Assembly (NCBI GenBank): GCA_030704615.1
Contig: CM060731.1
Span: forward strand, 20,400,001 to 20,460,000
Source of the DNA: Takakia lepidozioides
Taxonomy: Eukaryota > Streptophyta > Takakiopsida > Takakiales > Takakiaceae
DNA: 60,000 nt
Direction of reading: 5' to 3'
The translations under genes were made by a program, and so were the position numbers. Shown here in pieces: positions 1 to 10,430 of the stretch. The first letter of the stretch is position 1, and each line of letters opens with the position of its first letter. The notes beneath the pieces were generated by a model, which saw nothing but the letters and a program-made list of their open reading frames with translations, was not told where the DNA came from and did not search any database.

Positions 1-1449
1 TTGCTTACTTTCTACATAGGCACATCTGCCTTGGTCTGAGAGAGCTCCTTCACCTGTGGTTTGAGGAAAAGGCTCAAGAAGGGGACACAGGGGAAGGATA
101 GAGATCTCAAGAGTGTGAAGGTCTCCTTTCTTCAAGGAAGGAAACAGTATCCACTGCAATCTTACCTGCTCAACTGTCTCTGGGATTTATGCACCTAAGA
201 GTCATGAAGTTCTGCATTATTTTGGTTGAATTCTTTGTATGTGAAAATCTACTACCATAAAGATGTCTATCCTGTGTTTTCATCTAACTATACTAGCTCA
301 CAGATGATGGACTTTTCCCAATGCATGTAAATCTCCTGCCATGAGGGGGTGGTCCGGTTAACTTCTATTTAGGATGTATCCCAGATTTGGACTGTGAAAG
401 CTTGTAGGGTTCGACTTTGGGGTGAGAGGACATGGCAAGCTCAAGGCAATCAGTCTCGACTTAGCTGGAGCAGTGCCCCAGCTGTTTGATGGTTAGCATC
501 AATAAGCTGAACCCTCATTTGGCCGGGCTTCACAGCCGTTGATGTCATCAACAGTAGGTGTTCTTTGCTAATGTCTGTCCTATCAGTTTCAGGGTAAGGT
601 TCGATCCAGTTGTGTTGGACGGATTTCCATGTCAGACTCATTTTTTAATTGGGCTTGATCAGTGGGTCCTTACCTCCAATGATGTAAAGCTTGTTTCCAG
701 AGCTCATGGGAAGCTTTCCACTGTCTGTGGCCGAGCCCCAAGGGCATGCCTATTCCCAGATCCTCAGACCTTGGATTTATGTCTCTGCTTCTTACAAGAG
801 GTTTCCTTTTGTTCTGTAAAAACTGGGCATGGGGTCTATGCAATGGTAAATGAGTACATTCTTATAAGAGGGCTTGGACAAGATTAACTCAGCAGCCTGG
901 AATTATATCTGTACATGTTAATGAGAAACCCAAGCAGATTTAGTTGGAGCTGGACCTTGCTGTGACACGTCAAAAGTTATGTTGGATATTCTTGGGTGAA
1001 TATGTTACCACTAGCATTGATGTGATTTCCAGTTTGATCTGCAGCAATGGAACTCTGCTTTTCTAAAATCTGACTGGCATTGGTCATCAGCATATTATCA
1101 TGATGATCTCAGACTTAGCCTAAGGTTACTGATATGGTATGCTGCTGGGCAGTACAACTACAGGTGGGCAGTATGACAACGCCCCGACCTGGATGTTGTA
1201 AAGTATCAGTAAGCATGGTTATGGAGGGAAATTGCAGAGTTTTGTTGAGGTTGATGTCAGCCTTTTCAAACTTTGTTACTGCGACTGGCACTTTGTGTCA
1301 GCATTCTGTAACTGATATTCCTTTTATTGCACTTCTTTTATTTTATTTCAATGAAAAACAGACCGGAGGCCTGTAAATCACAAGACCAAGGATGTGTGAA
1401 CGGACTTTTACAAAGTGAATGGGTTGGTCCCTGGATACGGATAGTCTGG
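1..1449. other. no gene recognised
   Basis: Only short open frames of 60-110 codons without recognisable domains are seen. The RNase H-bearing LINE fragment begins just downstream. Nothing else can be supported here. Confidence 0.5.
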
Positions 1450-1875
1450 CTATGGCTGCAATAAGGTTGCGATCGGGGTGGTGGTGATGTGAGGAAGGGC
1501 AAGAAAGGTGGTTACGGATAAGATTAAAAAGCGATGTAGACTATCGTGTTGAGGGGAAAAAATAGATTGTTGGGATGGAGCTTCATAGATGGCCATAAGT
1601 TCTGCATGGAGTATGGTGGCAGGCCCTGGGAGTCTATAGGCTGTGCCCTGATTCGTGGCAGCGTGATAAACGCTGTACCCAGTGTTGGATCCTATGCAGG
1701 AGCCATCAGTATAGTATGAGTGGGCCGCGGGATATTTGAGGGGCATAAAATGGTGAGACGGTGGGGGGATGTCCGGTGTGGGTATGGGTGTGGGTATGGG
1801 GGCAAGAGGAGGATGCGGGGGCGCTCTAATCCAAGCTTTGCTTAGGTTGACTTTGGGAGTTGGTCTTGTTGCGAG

Positions 1876-2020
1876 TGTTGGAAAACCACTGGCGTATGGT
1901 CGGGCTAGGGATTGAACCTAGGACCTCCCCCATTCCGGTGGGGTGCTCTACCACTGAGCTACCCGTCCCTTTCTGTTCTCAGAGTGCCGTGCAAGGGCTA
2001 TAGCCTTGACACCTCCAACA
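1876..2020 (-). repeat. TRIM LTR (left copy; 3' LTR in element orientation)
   Basis: 145 bp, TG...CA ends with 6-bp inverted termini TGTTGG/CCAACA. About 97% identical to the copy at 2097-2240, the differences including one extra C near 2012. Preceded by the target duplication GCGAG. Confidence 0.92.
1897..1968 (-). other. tRNA-like module inside the left LTR
   Basis: On the minus strand it can fold as a cloverleaf: acceptor GGACGGG/CCCGACC (6 of 7 pairs), D arm GCTC-AGTGGTA-GAGC, anticodon stem CCCCA/TGGGG with a 6-nt loop, and T arm CTAGG-TTCAATC-CCTAG. It contains A-box (GTAGCTCAGTGGTAGAGC) and B-box (GGTTCAATCCC) Pol III promoter sequences. The short anticodon loop and the position in an LTR argue against a working tRNA gene. 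Confidence 0.85.
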
Positions 2021-2028
2021 CTCCCCCT
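2021..2028 (-). other. Polypurine tract of the TRIM
   Basis: AGGGGGAG on the minus strand, directly abutting the start of the downstream LTR, the expected position of the plus-strand priming site. Confidence 0.8.
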
Positions 2029-2079
2029 CAAGGCATAGCCCTTATAGCTGATGCCTACCCATTCTGACCACCGCTCCAA

Positions 2080-2096
2080 CCTTGGCTCTGATACCA
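2080..2096 (-). other. Primer-binding site of the TRIM
   Basis: On the minus strand it reads TGGTATCAGAGCCAAGG and immediately follows the LTR end CCAACA. TGGTATCAGAGC is the usual plant LTR-retrotransposon site complementary to the 3' end of initiator tRNA-Met. Confidence 0.88.
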
Positions 2097-2240
2097 TGTT
2101 GGAAAACCACTGGCGTGTGGTCGGGCTAGGGATTGAACCTAGGACCTCCCCCATTCCGGTGGGGTGCTCTACCACTGAGCTACCCGTCCCGTTCTGTTCT
2201 CAAAGTGCCGTGCAAGGGCTATAACCTTGACACTCCAACA
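2097..2240 (-). repeat. TRIM LTR (right copy; 5' LTR in element orientation)
   Basis: 144 bp, same ends as the left copy. The adjacent bases 2080-2096, read on the minus strand, are the tRNA primer-binding site, which fixes the element orientation. Followed by GCGAG. Confidence 0.92.
2118..2189 (-). other. tRNA-like module inside the right LTR
   Basis: Second copy of the 72-nt cloverleaf-capable sequence with the same A and B boxes. Both copies lie about 50 bp from the U3 end of their LTR, so a Pol III transcript could begin inside the LTR. Confidence 0.85.
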
Positions 2241-2707
2241 GCGAGGGTAGTTGGATTGTGGAGTAAGGAGTGGGGGTTCGGGTTTAGGCCAGCGGTGATT
2301 GTGAGGTCATGGGTATATATGACTATATGATCGAGGTGGGCGAGCAGTGTATGTGGTATTGGGGGGGGGGGGGAGGATGTGTTTTGGACATGTAAGAGTA
2401 GAGTTAAGTTGGATTCTGCATGCTGAAGATATTTAGGGAAAGGTGGCTTGCGTGTTTGGAGTAGGCCATTATGGGGTGCGTACAGAATATTGCCCCGGGG
2501 GATGTTCATCTCCTCGAATCGCTTTCTAGTATGGTAGATGACTGGCTCTTTGGGCATGTTTGTCTCTTTGTCAAATCTGATCATTATGTGGTATGGCGTC
2601 ACGGACAAACCAGAGGCTGGGTCTACTGTGGCGCCTTTTGGTAACTGAGTCAGCGAGGGGGGCTGATAATCCATGAGCAGTGAGCACCTACCTGTTTGCC
2701 GAACCAC

Positions 2708-3689
2708 TTCTAGGTTTGGGGTACTTTTGGGATAGGTTTGTAGAATGTTCCCATTTGGATTCCAAAGGAGATTTTTAGGTTGTCTTTTTGTCCTTAGTCA
2801 GGTGGTGATAGTGCCTTTAGGTTTCTTCCTCTCTCTGGCTTGTAAGTTGGTCTCCAGCCCCTGAGTGGCTGTCTAGGTTTTCATATTGCTCTCCTTTTCG
2901 CATTAGTGTCTCAATCGCTTTCTCCCTCCTGCAGGATTGCCCCCCTCCATTTGATGCTTCTCGTGTTAGTTAGAGAGGGATGTAGCCAAAGAGAGAGCCT
3001 CATGTGATGCAGGTGCAATGAAGAGGGAGAGCTCTACAAAAAAATTGTTCACCTTATTGCAAGTAGCTGGCGACAGCGAACTAATTTCCGTAGCAAGCAC
3101 CCACCCTCCTCTACCAAACAATATTTCCATGCTGAATGGGTTCCAAGACTGGTACAATGCCAGGAAGAGGGAGATGGACAATTTGACTTGCAGACATTGC
3201 ATACACCGTATGTTTGCATTGCAACACACAATCAACCAAACAATCTATGAAAGGGGATTGACTATTTGATTCGAAGCCTCTGCATTGACATTGAGTTGAA
3301 AGGAAGAAATTGCAGATGAGGACTGCTAGTCACACACCTTAAATACACATGATATACCTTGGGAGAAAGGGAGAAGGTGGATGGCAGATCACTCCTCCTA
3401 GTTTTCAATTCTTAGCTCAGTGTTTGTAAAGGCAAGCTTGCTATTGGAAACAGTGAACCTGTTGCCTTTTCTAAGCTTGCCCTATGAGGCTGGTACCTGA
3501 TCGCCTTGATGTTCTCCTCCATCATGCATTGTTGGTAAAGAGACTGCTGATCTCTTCTCAACAAGATGCTCTCGAGCCCCTTGTTGACCCCATCAATGAT
3601 CCTATTCATATTGCACATACCCAATGTCCATTCTAGCTGATTCATCCCATCCCAAACCCCCCGGATCCCAAACCTATACGTAACCTCCT
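2708..3689. other. no gene recognised
   Basis: Short overlapping open frames without a recognisable domain on either strand. Probably decayed repeat sequence between two LINE fragments. Confidence 0.45.
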
Positions 3690-4500
3690 CACCTTAATCA
3701 CTAAAGAGGCCAATCAACAAGCTATGACATCTATGAGCCACATCAAAGTCCACATTAAAAAATGGACACAATCCACAATACTCCATTAGAAACTGTCAAA
3801 CTATTTCTAGCACTCCAAAGCTGTGACTGATGCACAAATTAGATAAACACTTAAATTCCGGTACGCCCAATATATGGGTCACCAACGCAAACACGTATTC
3901 TGGCCACACCTCTTCCCCTCCACATATTGCCCTCTATGCTTACACACCCACCAAGTCGGGGATACACGGCCGCATCTCTTCAGCCAATGTACACACCCGG
4001 TCATCCATGGTCTGCATATACCCCGTCATAACCATGCTGTCTGGCACATCCACAAACTCCTCATGCAACGCTCTGAAACCCGTTGGTTCTCGCTCATAAA
4101 TGCAGGCACCTACCAAGGCAAGCCCCATGACCATATTGTCCCTCTATGGTTATCCCCATGCACCTGTCCACGCCTCCCCTGTACCTGCCCTGCCAGATTA
4201 TTCCCTGACATTCTGCTTGTACATGGCCTACCCATTAACACTTCCCCGCCCGCCTTCCCATCTTCGCATATCATCATCCACTTATTTTGGCTATCCGTCG
4301 CAGAGGCTAGAACACTGGCCCACTATTTGTCAATATGGCTGGTAATCACGGGGGTACCCACAATGCTAGCATCGCTGCATTGCACAATAACTTCCATACC
4401 CCCATCTCTCCTATCCACAAGTGCTTTAAAGCAATACACCTCATGGCTTTACGCTCTCTCACATCTATCATTACAAACAAACGGCAACTAGAATCCAACC
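3690..4500 (+). mobile_element. LINE 3'-end fragment (zinc-finger tail of the polyprotein)
   Basis: Plus-strand open frame (main part 3874-4491) with the C-terminal signature of plant LINE polyproteins. It has a knuckle starting CPLC (about 3928-3939) followed by a His and CTHPVI, then the RHNHAVWHI block (about 4024-4050) that usually follows the finger. A proline-rich segment with PDILLVHGLP comes next. Upstream there is no intact reverse transcriptase, and in-frame stops lie around 3790-3860. It is opposite in strand to the fragment at 1.4-2.7 kb, so the two are probably separate insertions or one rearranged element. Confidence 0.6.
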
Positions 4501-4631
4501 CTCCTCCGGCACTCTAGACTCCCCCCGGACTTTCTGGGTACCAAGGGTATCCAGGGTTCCCCAGGTACCCTGAGTATCCATAGTACTCTTATCCTCCGGT
4601 TACCGGTGTCCCCCGGGACACCTGCATTATT

Positions 4632-4681
4632 TATAGAGCCCACCCCCGAAAGGGGGCAGTAGCCGTAAGGCGAAGTGACTC
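4632..4681 (+). repeat. Short fragment resembling a SINE body at 30.04 kb
   Basis: The string from CGAAAGGGGGCAGTAGCC to GACTCTTAGTTAC aligns with small gaps to the body of the tRNA-headed SINE at about 30040-30085. No tRNA-like head is seen here, so it would be a 5'-truncated copy. Confidence 0.35.
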
Positions 4682-5242
4682 TTAGTTACACCGGCCTTGG
4701 CCTCGGCCGAAGTCTTCTCTCTTCTCTCTACTAATCGGGGCATCCTGACAGGAAGATGAAGTGTTCTGCTCCAAGGTCGTGTCAAGATCCATAGACATTG
4801 GAATATTGCCTCCACACTGGGCAAAATGGACTTTTACCCGCATTGATGCTTTAGGGCATAAACCTACCCCGGGGTTCTTCCCATTTTCATCTCTAAAGCC
4901 AAGGTGGTGCAACATCCGATCCTTACGATAAGAAAGCTTCAGTACACATAGGTTGCACTCAACACTACCAGTGTTCGGGACTACCGTATACCAAGGGTTC
5001 AATTCCTCCCTCATCTTCACCAATATCCACTCTCCTACTGATGTAAGCAACAAAAAACAGTGACCTATATAAGAACCTATGCATGTTGAGTGCTGCAAAG
5101 GCAAAACTGGTGACGAAAAACGCACTTGGAATTTGGCAATAGTACACAATGCGTGGAGAGATGAGAAAGAAACAAGGGTTAACCGGATGAATGAACGATT
5201 TGCTAATGAGAACGTGATGAAGATCAATGAGGATGGAAACAC
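4682..5242 (-). pseudogene. Possible hAT-type BED zinc-finger fragment
   Basis: Open frame of 186 codons with no obvious start context. Residues about 70-130 read WYTV...VECNLCVLKLSYRKDRMLHHLGF...VGLCPKASMRVK. The pattern C-x2-C, then a His in HHL, then GLCPK...V is the usual form of the BED-type finger at the N-terminus of plant hAT transposases. The rest of a hAT transposase (RNase H-like core, dimerisation domain) is not seen nearby. I infer a detached relic; a host protein with a similar finger cannot be excluded. Confidence 0.4.
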
Positions 5243-6940
5243 ATAATGTTGATGAATGGTGACGAGGATGTGGAACTATTACCTCGGTGGGGAAAGGATG
5301 AATGGAAAGTGAACAGTCGGCACTGGCGAAGCTCGTTCATGAGAGCTGGAAGTTGGTATTTTGTCATTTAGTGCTATGGATAAGGATCCGGATGAACGGA
5401 ATAACGAAGGGATGGATGACGACAGGATGGCAGCATGCAGAGCGTTGATGAGGGATCGATCAGCGGGTGGCACACCGCCACCTTAGACTGTATGGTACAT
5501 GACTATACAGGAGATTATAATTAAGTTTTAGGGCCTTCTGATGTCATCCAAACTTAATTGAGGGCCAGTTGTCTATATATTTAAGTATTTAGAGGACAGA
5601 CACATCCAAGAAGGATACGTACTTAGTACTATAATAATCTCTGGGCGGTGATTAGAATGGATCGGTTACATGAAGAAAGTCTAATCTAGAGGTTGCAGAG
5701 GGGTACAGGGCTTAGTGACCAAAGACATTACAGGTTTGGACACTAAGCAAACTAGAGTGGAGACGTTGCAGAGATCTGAGTCATGAAGACAGGAGGAGAG
5801 TGTTTAGAGTTGAGAAAGCATTATGCATGGGGTTAGTGAGCAGATTAGTATGTACAGTGGAAACAAAACATAGATTAGTGAAGATATGAGACAAGGTGAT
5901 ACGTTATGTTGATGCTTGGCGGCCAGTCGGGCGGTGATATAAAGAAATACAGCAGAAATACAAAATGTGTGCATCTATGTCGTGAGATCCATCATAAAGT
6001 AAAGCATAAAGGTTTATATCATGGAATCCGAGCTTAGAAGTGACTTATGGACGGAGAGCCATTGTGCCAACACTGATTATGAATGCTTTTACACCAATAT
6101 GTAAGGTGCAAGTCATACGAACGGGGAACTGAGCAGTAGAATGAGAGACCCAACAATCTGAACAACGATGGACCGAACTAATAGAGGAAGTTAAAGGAAA
6201 ACCTGCAAGAGAACCATTCCAGTCGACACAGCATATATCAAAGCATCCGTCATGGATCAATCCAGGAACACTGCTGAACATAGCCATGCTAGAATTTGTG
6301 GAATGTTCACGAACCGTGGACGTGGTGAACCAGATCCAACGAGATAACCATGGTGCATGTGCCACTGTCAAGAAACCGGAGTGGGGTCATGATATCTTTA
6401 CTAACCATCGGCCATGGGCTAGGATTAGAACCATTAAGAGATAAGGGCATAAATAAAACAAATTGCACGCGTAAGGTAATCCAGTCTAGGTGTCATGATG
6501 TTTTCTTGCTTCCGCTGCAGCTTCATGTAACATCGAAACCGGACTAATGGATTGTATGATTAAGAGGGAACAAAGAAGAGTTATACTGGTGGGTGATACG
6601 GGGCCCCCATTTTTACTTTACAGTGCAATGCGACAGCCCAATACTTCTACACCAACCCAAGTGGGTCGATGCACCTTGTATTGTAAACTTATACACTATG
6701 TGCTGAAATGACTTTGGTGGAAGCCACAACGGCAAAAGGTGCGCACCCCCTTCTTGGGCTACATTTTCGTTCAAGGGAAAAGAACATCCAAAGCAACTCA
6801 AGTGTTTGCGCCAAAAGAAGTGAGGAGGTTGGTGACCCTGGTCCCTTATATATACTCCAGGAAGGATGAAAGTGAAATGAAAAAATGACCAATAGCGACC
6901 ACCCGAAAAAAAATAGTACAACCATATTTTGTTATAATTT
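5243..6940. other. no gene recognised
   Basis: Only short frames without known domains. Around 6840-6860 there is a TATA-like TATATA and the preceding 250 bp look non-coding; it could be an LTR remnant but no partner repeat was found. Confidence 0.4.
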
Positions 6941-7349
6941 TAAAATGAAGCGGCCGCTAATACTGCGGTCTTTATTTTGCTTATTTTATAAAACACAAGT
7001 GACCGCCAATATTGCGGTCACTTTTATATTTTCTTTGATTTTGTAAAATAAACGCGACCGCTATTGCGGTCGCATAAATATTTTTCTTCAAAAAAATGAA
7101 GTGACTGCCATCATGGCGGTCGCTTTAACTTTTGATTTTTTACAATTCAGCGACTACCATATTCGCAGTCGCTTGTATTTTGTTTTCTAAAATTAATTAA
7201 TTTTGGAACGACCGCCAATAGTGCGGTCGGATTTATTTATTTTTCCTTTAATATGAAGCGACTGCCAAAGTTGCGGTCGCTTTTGTTTTCTTATTTTCCA
7301 AATGAAGCGACGACCAATGTTGCGGTCGCTTTTATTTTCTTATTTTTTT

Positions 7350-7576
7350 AATAAAAAAAATTGAAACCTGGGAGCGACTGCTCACAATTCAGGCCCTTGA
7401 GGAGGGGAAAAAATTAACCCCCTTTCAGATAAGCCATTGGGCACATATGAGGGAAACATCACCACAAGACCAATCAGTCAAGAACAATCCACACACCGCG
7501 CAGGGCAGCGGGTTCAAACCCTGAACCACCGGGGCGACATAGTGTGTACTTACCAGCTGAGCTACCAGCCGATGTG
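7350..7576 (-). mobile_element. tRNA-derived SINE A
   Basis: On the minus strand it starts GGCTGGTAGCTCAGCTGG (A box) near 7570 and has a B box GGTTTGAACCC near 7510. It ends with a tail domain GGCCTGAATTGTGAGC...GCTCCCAGG followed by a T-rich stretch near 7350. The tail is shared with SINE B, which has a different head. Confidence 0.8.
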
Positions 7577-7890
7577 CTAATTTTCTAAAGTACAAGCGGC
7601 GGTCGCTTTTAATCTTTTTGTATTTCTTAAGAAAAACGTCCGCCATTATTGCGGTCGTTTTTAAAAAAAAAGTAAATATTGCGGTTGCTTATATTGTTTA
7701 AATCATTTTTTTAAAAAATTTGAATAGTACAGCGACCACAATATTGTGGTTGCTTTTATTTATTTATTTAAAAAAATTTGAGAAGTAAAGCAGCCGCAAA
7801 ATTGCCAATCGCTTTTATTTTTTAATTTAAAAAAATAAAACGACCTCCAATTTTGTTTTTGGTTTTTTTTCCGTATTTATAATTTATTTT

Positions 7891-8150
7891 AAAAAAAAAA
7901 CAAAAAACACCTGGGAGCGCCAGCTCACAAATCAGGCCTCTTAATAGTGAGAGGAGAAAATAACCTCTTTCACATGAGGCGTAGGAACGGGACACCTAAC
8001 CTAGGAACCGTACCACACCCGTCAGTAGCAAGATTTGACCCCAAAATCATCTAGGTGGCCGTACCACACCCGTCACTAGCAAGATTTGACCCCAAAATCA
8101 TCTAGGTGGCACTCAGTGCACTTAACCAACTGAGCTACCGACTGTTGGTG
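7891..8150 (-). mobile_element. tRNA-derived SINE B
   Basis: On the minus strand the head reads GTAGCTCAGTTGGTTAAG (A box, near 8140). Downstream is a B-box-like GGGGTCAAATCTTGC that occurs twice because of a 51-bp duplication. It ends with GGCCTGATTTGTGAGC...GCTCCCAGG and a T-rich stretch near 7900, matching SINE A. Confidence 0.78.
8009..8110. repeat. 51-bp tandem duplication inside SINE B
   Basis: Two adjacent 51-bp copies (8009-8059, 8060-8110) that differ at one base (GTCAGTAG versus GTCACTAG). The unit contains the B-box region of the tRNA-like head, so the SINE has two B boxes. Confidence 0.93.
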
Positions 8151-8469
8151 TATTTTTAATATGAAGCGACCGCCAATGGTGCGATCGCCTTTATTTTCTT
8201 TATTTTTTAAATAAAAGCGACCACCAACATGGCAGTCGCTTTTGTATTGCTTAAAAATAAAAGCGACTGCCAATATTGCGGTCACTTTTATTTGTTTATT
8301 CCGAAAAATAAAGCAACCGCCAGTATTGCAGTCGCCTCTTTTAATAAAAACAAAAAAGCGACCGCCAATATTGGCGGTCGCTTCATTTAAAAAAATTAAA
8401 ACATGAAAATGATCGCCAGTTCTGGCGGTCGCCCACTATTTTTGTTTTTTCATTATTTATCCGCCACCA

Positions 8470-10430
8470 CCACCGTGTCGGCGGCATTTTTTTTACCTGG
8501 ATTTTTTTACTGGTATATTCACGTGATGTAGAGCCCATCAACGTCATACGCTGATGGACGGACGACTTGATAACCAGGGTTACAATTGAATCAATTATAT
8601 ATTTGAGAGATATTATTGACTATGGCCATCAAGCCATTTTTAGGCTTAAAAAGTTATCTTTTAGACACAAAATAACTTTTCGTATTCTAGACATAAAAAC
8701 TACTTTCTTTTACATATTCTAGGCTTGTGCCTATTTGAGACAACCCCTTACAACAACATGTAAGCTAGGGGTGAGGCTCTGTGTACCTCATTACATTTCT
8801 CTCCCACTGATGAGCTCACTTGTTGAGCAAAACTAGTCTGGGACTTCATAGAGATTTGCTACTATCTGCATCTAAGGTTAATGTCTCTATTGTGCTATTG
8901 GGTTTTAGGTCTACTATCATCTATTGCTCTAGTTTCATTTGGTTGCTTTGTCTCTATTGCATTACATGCATCAAACTCCTTCTCGAGTGTTGCATATTAG
9001 ATGAGCATCTAAGTCGTTCTCTCTTTTTGCCTATTTGCATATCTTTGCAGTTGCATCTTAGAACATCTCAACATCACTTCTTTTCTAGCTTTCTGTCTCT
9101 CAGGATCAACACTATTAGTTTTGATTCATAGGATCTAGACATCTAGATATCTGCAGCCTCTCGTACTGTCCACTACACTCCTCTTACGCTGGTAGAGTTC
9201 TGGCACGACTAAACACTTTCCCGGCTCCCTCTAGAACGTTCTCTATTCTACAACGTTCTCCCCACATCCAACAGCCATGTAGGGCCAATGCCACTTACCA
9301 CTGGCTTACTAAGTTTCAAACAACGTCGCACATGTCAACTCCTTTTTAGTTGATTTTATTTTTCATGCAGCTGGGATACATATATCCCCCTTTTTAATTC
9401 CTGGACCATCCTCTAATGGATAGGGCCCCCGCAAACTCGAGAGGCATTATTCCTATATGCTTACTTTATCCCAAAACTTGCATGCGAGTAAACAAAAATC
9501 CCAACCCTTTGCGCAACAATTGAGCATCGCACCACAACTTGCTACAAATCCTTCTGATGACTGTGCCCTCACAACCAAAGGAGGAGCAGTAAGTATATCT
9601 TCCTCTCATTATTCACATAAATATCCCTTGGTTGGATGTAATTGTATTGATATTAATCAACCAACATGAGGGACCAAAAGCTTCGGTTTTGTGATGTTGG
9701 ACAGTTACCGGAAGCAAGAGAAAAAGACCTCACTTTTCTTGAAGGGGATTTCACGAGAGTTTTTTTGGCTTGTTTGAGATTGGCAGCTCAAGTAGTTACT
9801 GAGAACACTGGGAGTCACACCAGCGATAGAGACCTGCGTCGGTGGACCGACATGGCAGCATCACTTATTGTGAGGGAGTTAAGCGGCATCAATCAATAAC
9901 AAAATACCCAAATACCCTTACAATCACTATGTGAAACTTTCAAGCAGCCACCATGGGATTGGATCTTGGTGGGTTAAGGATAGCTTTTGACAATATTCAT
10001 GCAAGTTCGTCAAGGGCTCCATCCAAAGCCACACCACAAGAAACAAACAAACATCTGCAAATTTAAGATGCTGAACAAACTTGTGCACAGGGCTGCCCCT
10101 CTAGTCAAGCTCATCAAAATTCGTATTCACTTCCATCTTCCAGCTTTGGAGAAGCTCCACCACCCAAACCCAGAATTAGGACAGCACTCTGATTTCCATC
10201 TACTGTCACCAAAGTCAGTCCAATATCACCCCTTCAGTCAAGTGCAATTATGGGCGGACTTCCCACCTATGCCGGGTAGACCCCACTATCATTTCCCGTG
10301 GATATGCCACAGGAAATGCACTCAACAGTACATCATGGTCAATACTCTCAGGAAATGGTGGATGATCTGAGTAGCTACACAGATCACTGAATGAAGCAAG
10401 ACACTCGCATCTTTCCAAGAAAACATCCTT
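8470..10430. other. no gene recognised
   Basis: Contains two unrecognised short frames, 8820-9131 (+) and 9666-9899 (+, 77 codons starting ATG AGG GAC). The latter has a balanced amino-acid composition but no family I know. The rest is AT-rich non-coding sequence flanking the 3' end of the PPR gene. Confidence 0.4.

Larger units (their letters stand above)
1876..2240 (-). mobile_element. Complete TRIM (terminal-repeat retrotransposon in miniature) with tRNA-like LTRs
   Basis: 365-bp element flanked by a perfect 5-bp target duplication GCGAG (1871-1875 and 2241-2245). Two LTRs of 145 and 144 bp begin TGTTGG and end CCAACA and differ by about four substitutions and one indel. The 76-bp internal part has, in minus orientation, a primer-binding site TGGTATCAGAGCC right next to one LTR and a purine tract AGGGGGAG right next to the other. 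No coding capacity, so it must have been mobilised in trans by an autonomous LTR element. Each LTR contains a 72-nt tRNA-like cloverleaf, reminiscent of Cassandra TRIMs, which carry 5S rRNA-like sequence. It interrupts a LINE reading frame, which proves insertion rather than chance repeat structure. Confidence 0.93.
1450..2707 (-). mobile_element. LINE (non-LTR retrotransposon) fragment with RNase H domain, interrupted by a TRIM
   Basis: Minus-strand coding remnant. The 1450-1746 part carries RNase H hallmarks: YTDGS with the first acidic residue, a glycine-rich turn, and the ILHAELMAI helix with the catalytic Glu. The 2246-2707 part reads PYHIMIRFDKET...RKRFEEMNIPRGNILYAPH, which I infer is the linker region upstream of RNase H in the same element. 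The two parts lie in one reading frame once the TRIM at 1876-2240 and one copy of its 5-bp target duplication are removed: codons run from 2707 to 2243, two bases at 2242-2241 join 1870, and 41 whole codons then lead to 1747. The fragment lacks an evident reverse transcriptase and a 3' end, so it is a relic. Catalytic activity is not expected. Confidence 0.7.
6945..8440. repeat. Array of about 20 palindromic units (hairpin minisatellite)
   Basis: Degenerate tandem array with a period of about 50 bp. Each unit has a 25-30-bp inverted repeat of the form AAGCGACCGCCA/ATTGCGGTCGCTT followed by a T- or AT-rich spacer. Clear units lie near 6950, 7000, 7050, 7097, 7150, 7207, 7256, 7304, 7637, 7730, 8163, 8215, 8262, 8311, 8356 and 8410; others are decayed. 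The best-preserved, near 8356-8385, is GCGACCGCCAATATTGGCGGTCGC-like and almost fully self-complementary. Two SINEs interrupt it. The GCGACCG core resembles subterminal repeats of some plant CACTA elements, but no CACTA terminus was found. Confidence 0.85.

Noticed and set aside
1897-2189. Two functional tRNA genes
   Set aside because: Both lie at the same offset in LTRs of a TRIM, the anticodon loop has six bases, and the acceptor stem has a mismatch.
6945-8440. CRISPR-like array
   Set aside because: The units are degenerate palindromes with AT-rich, non-unique spacers of low complexity in a plant genome; no cas-like genes exist.
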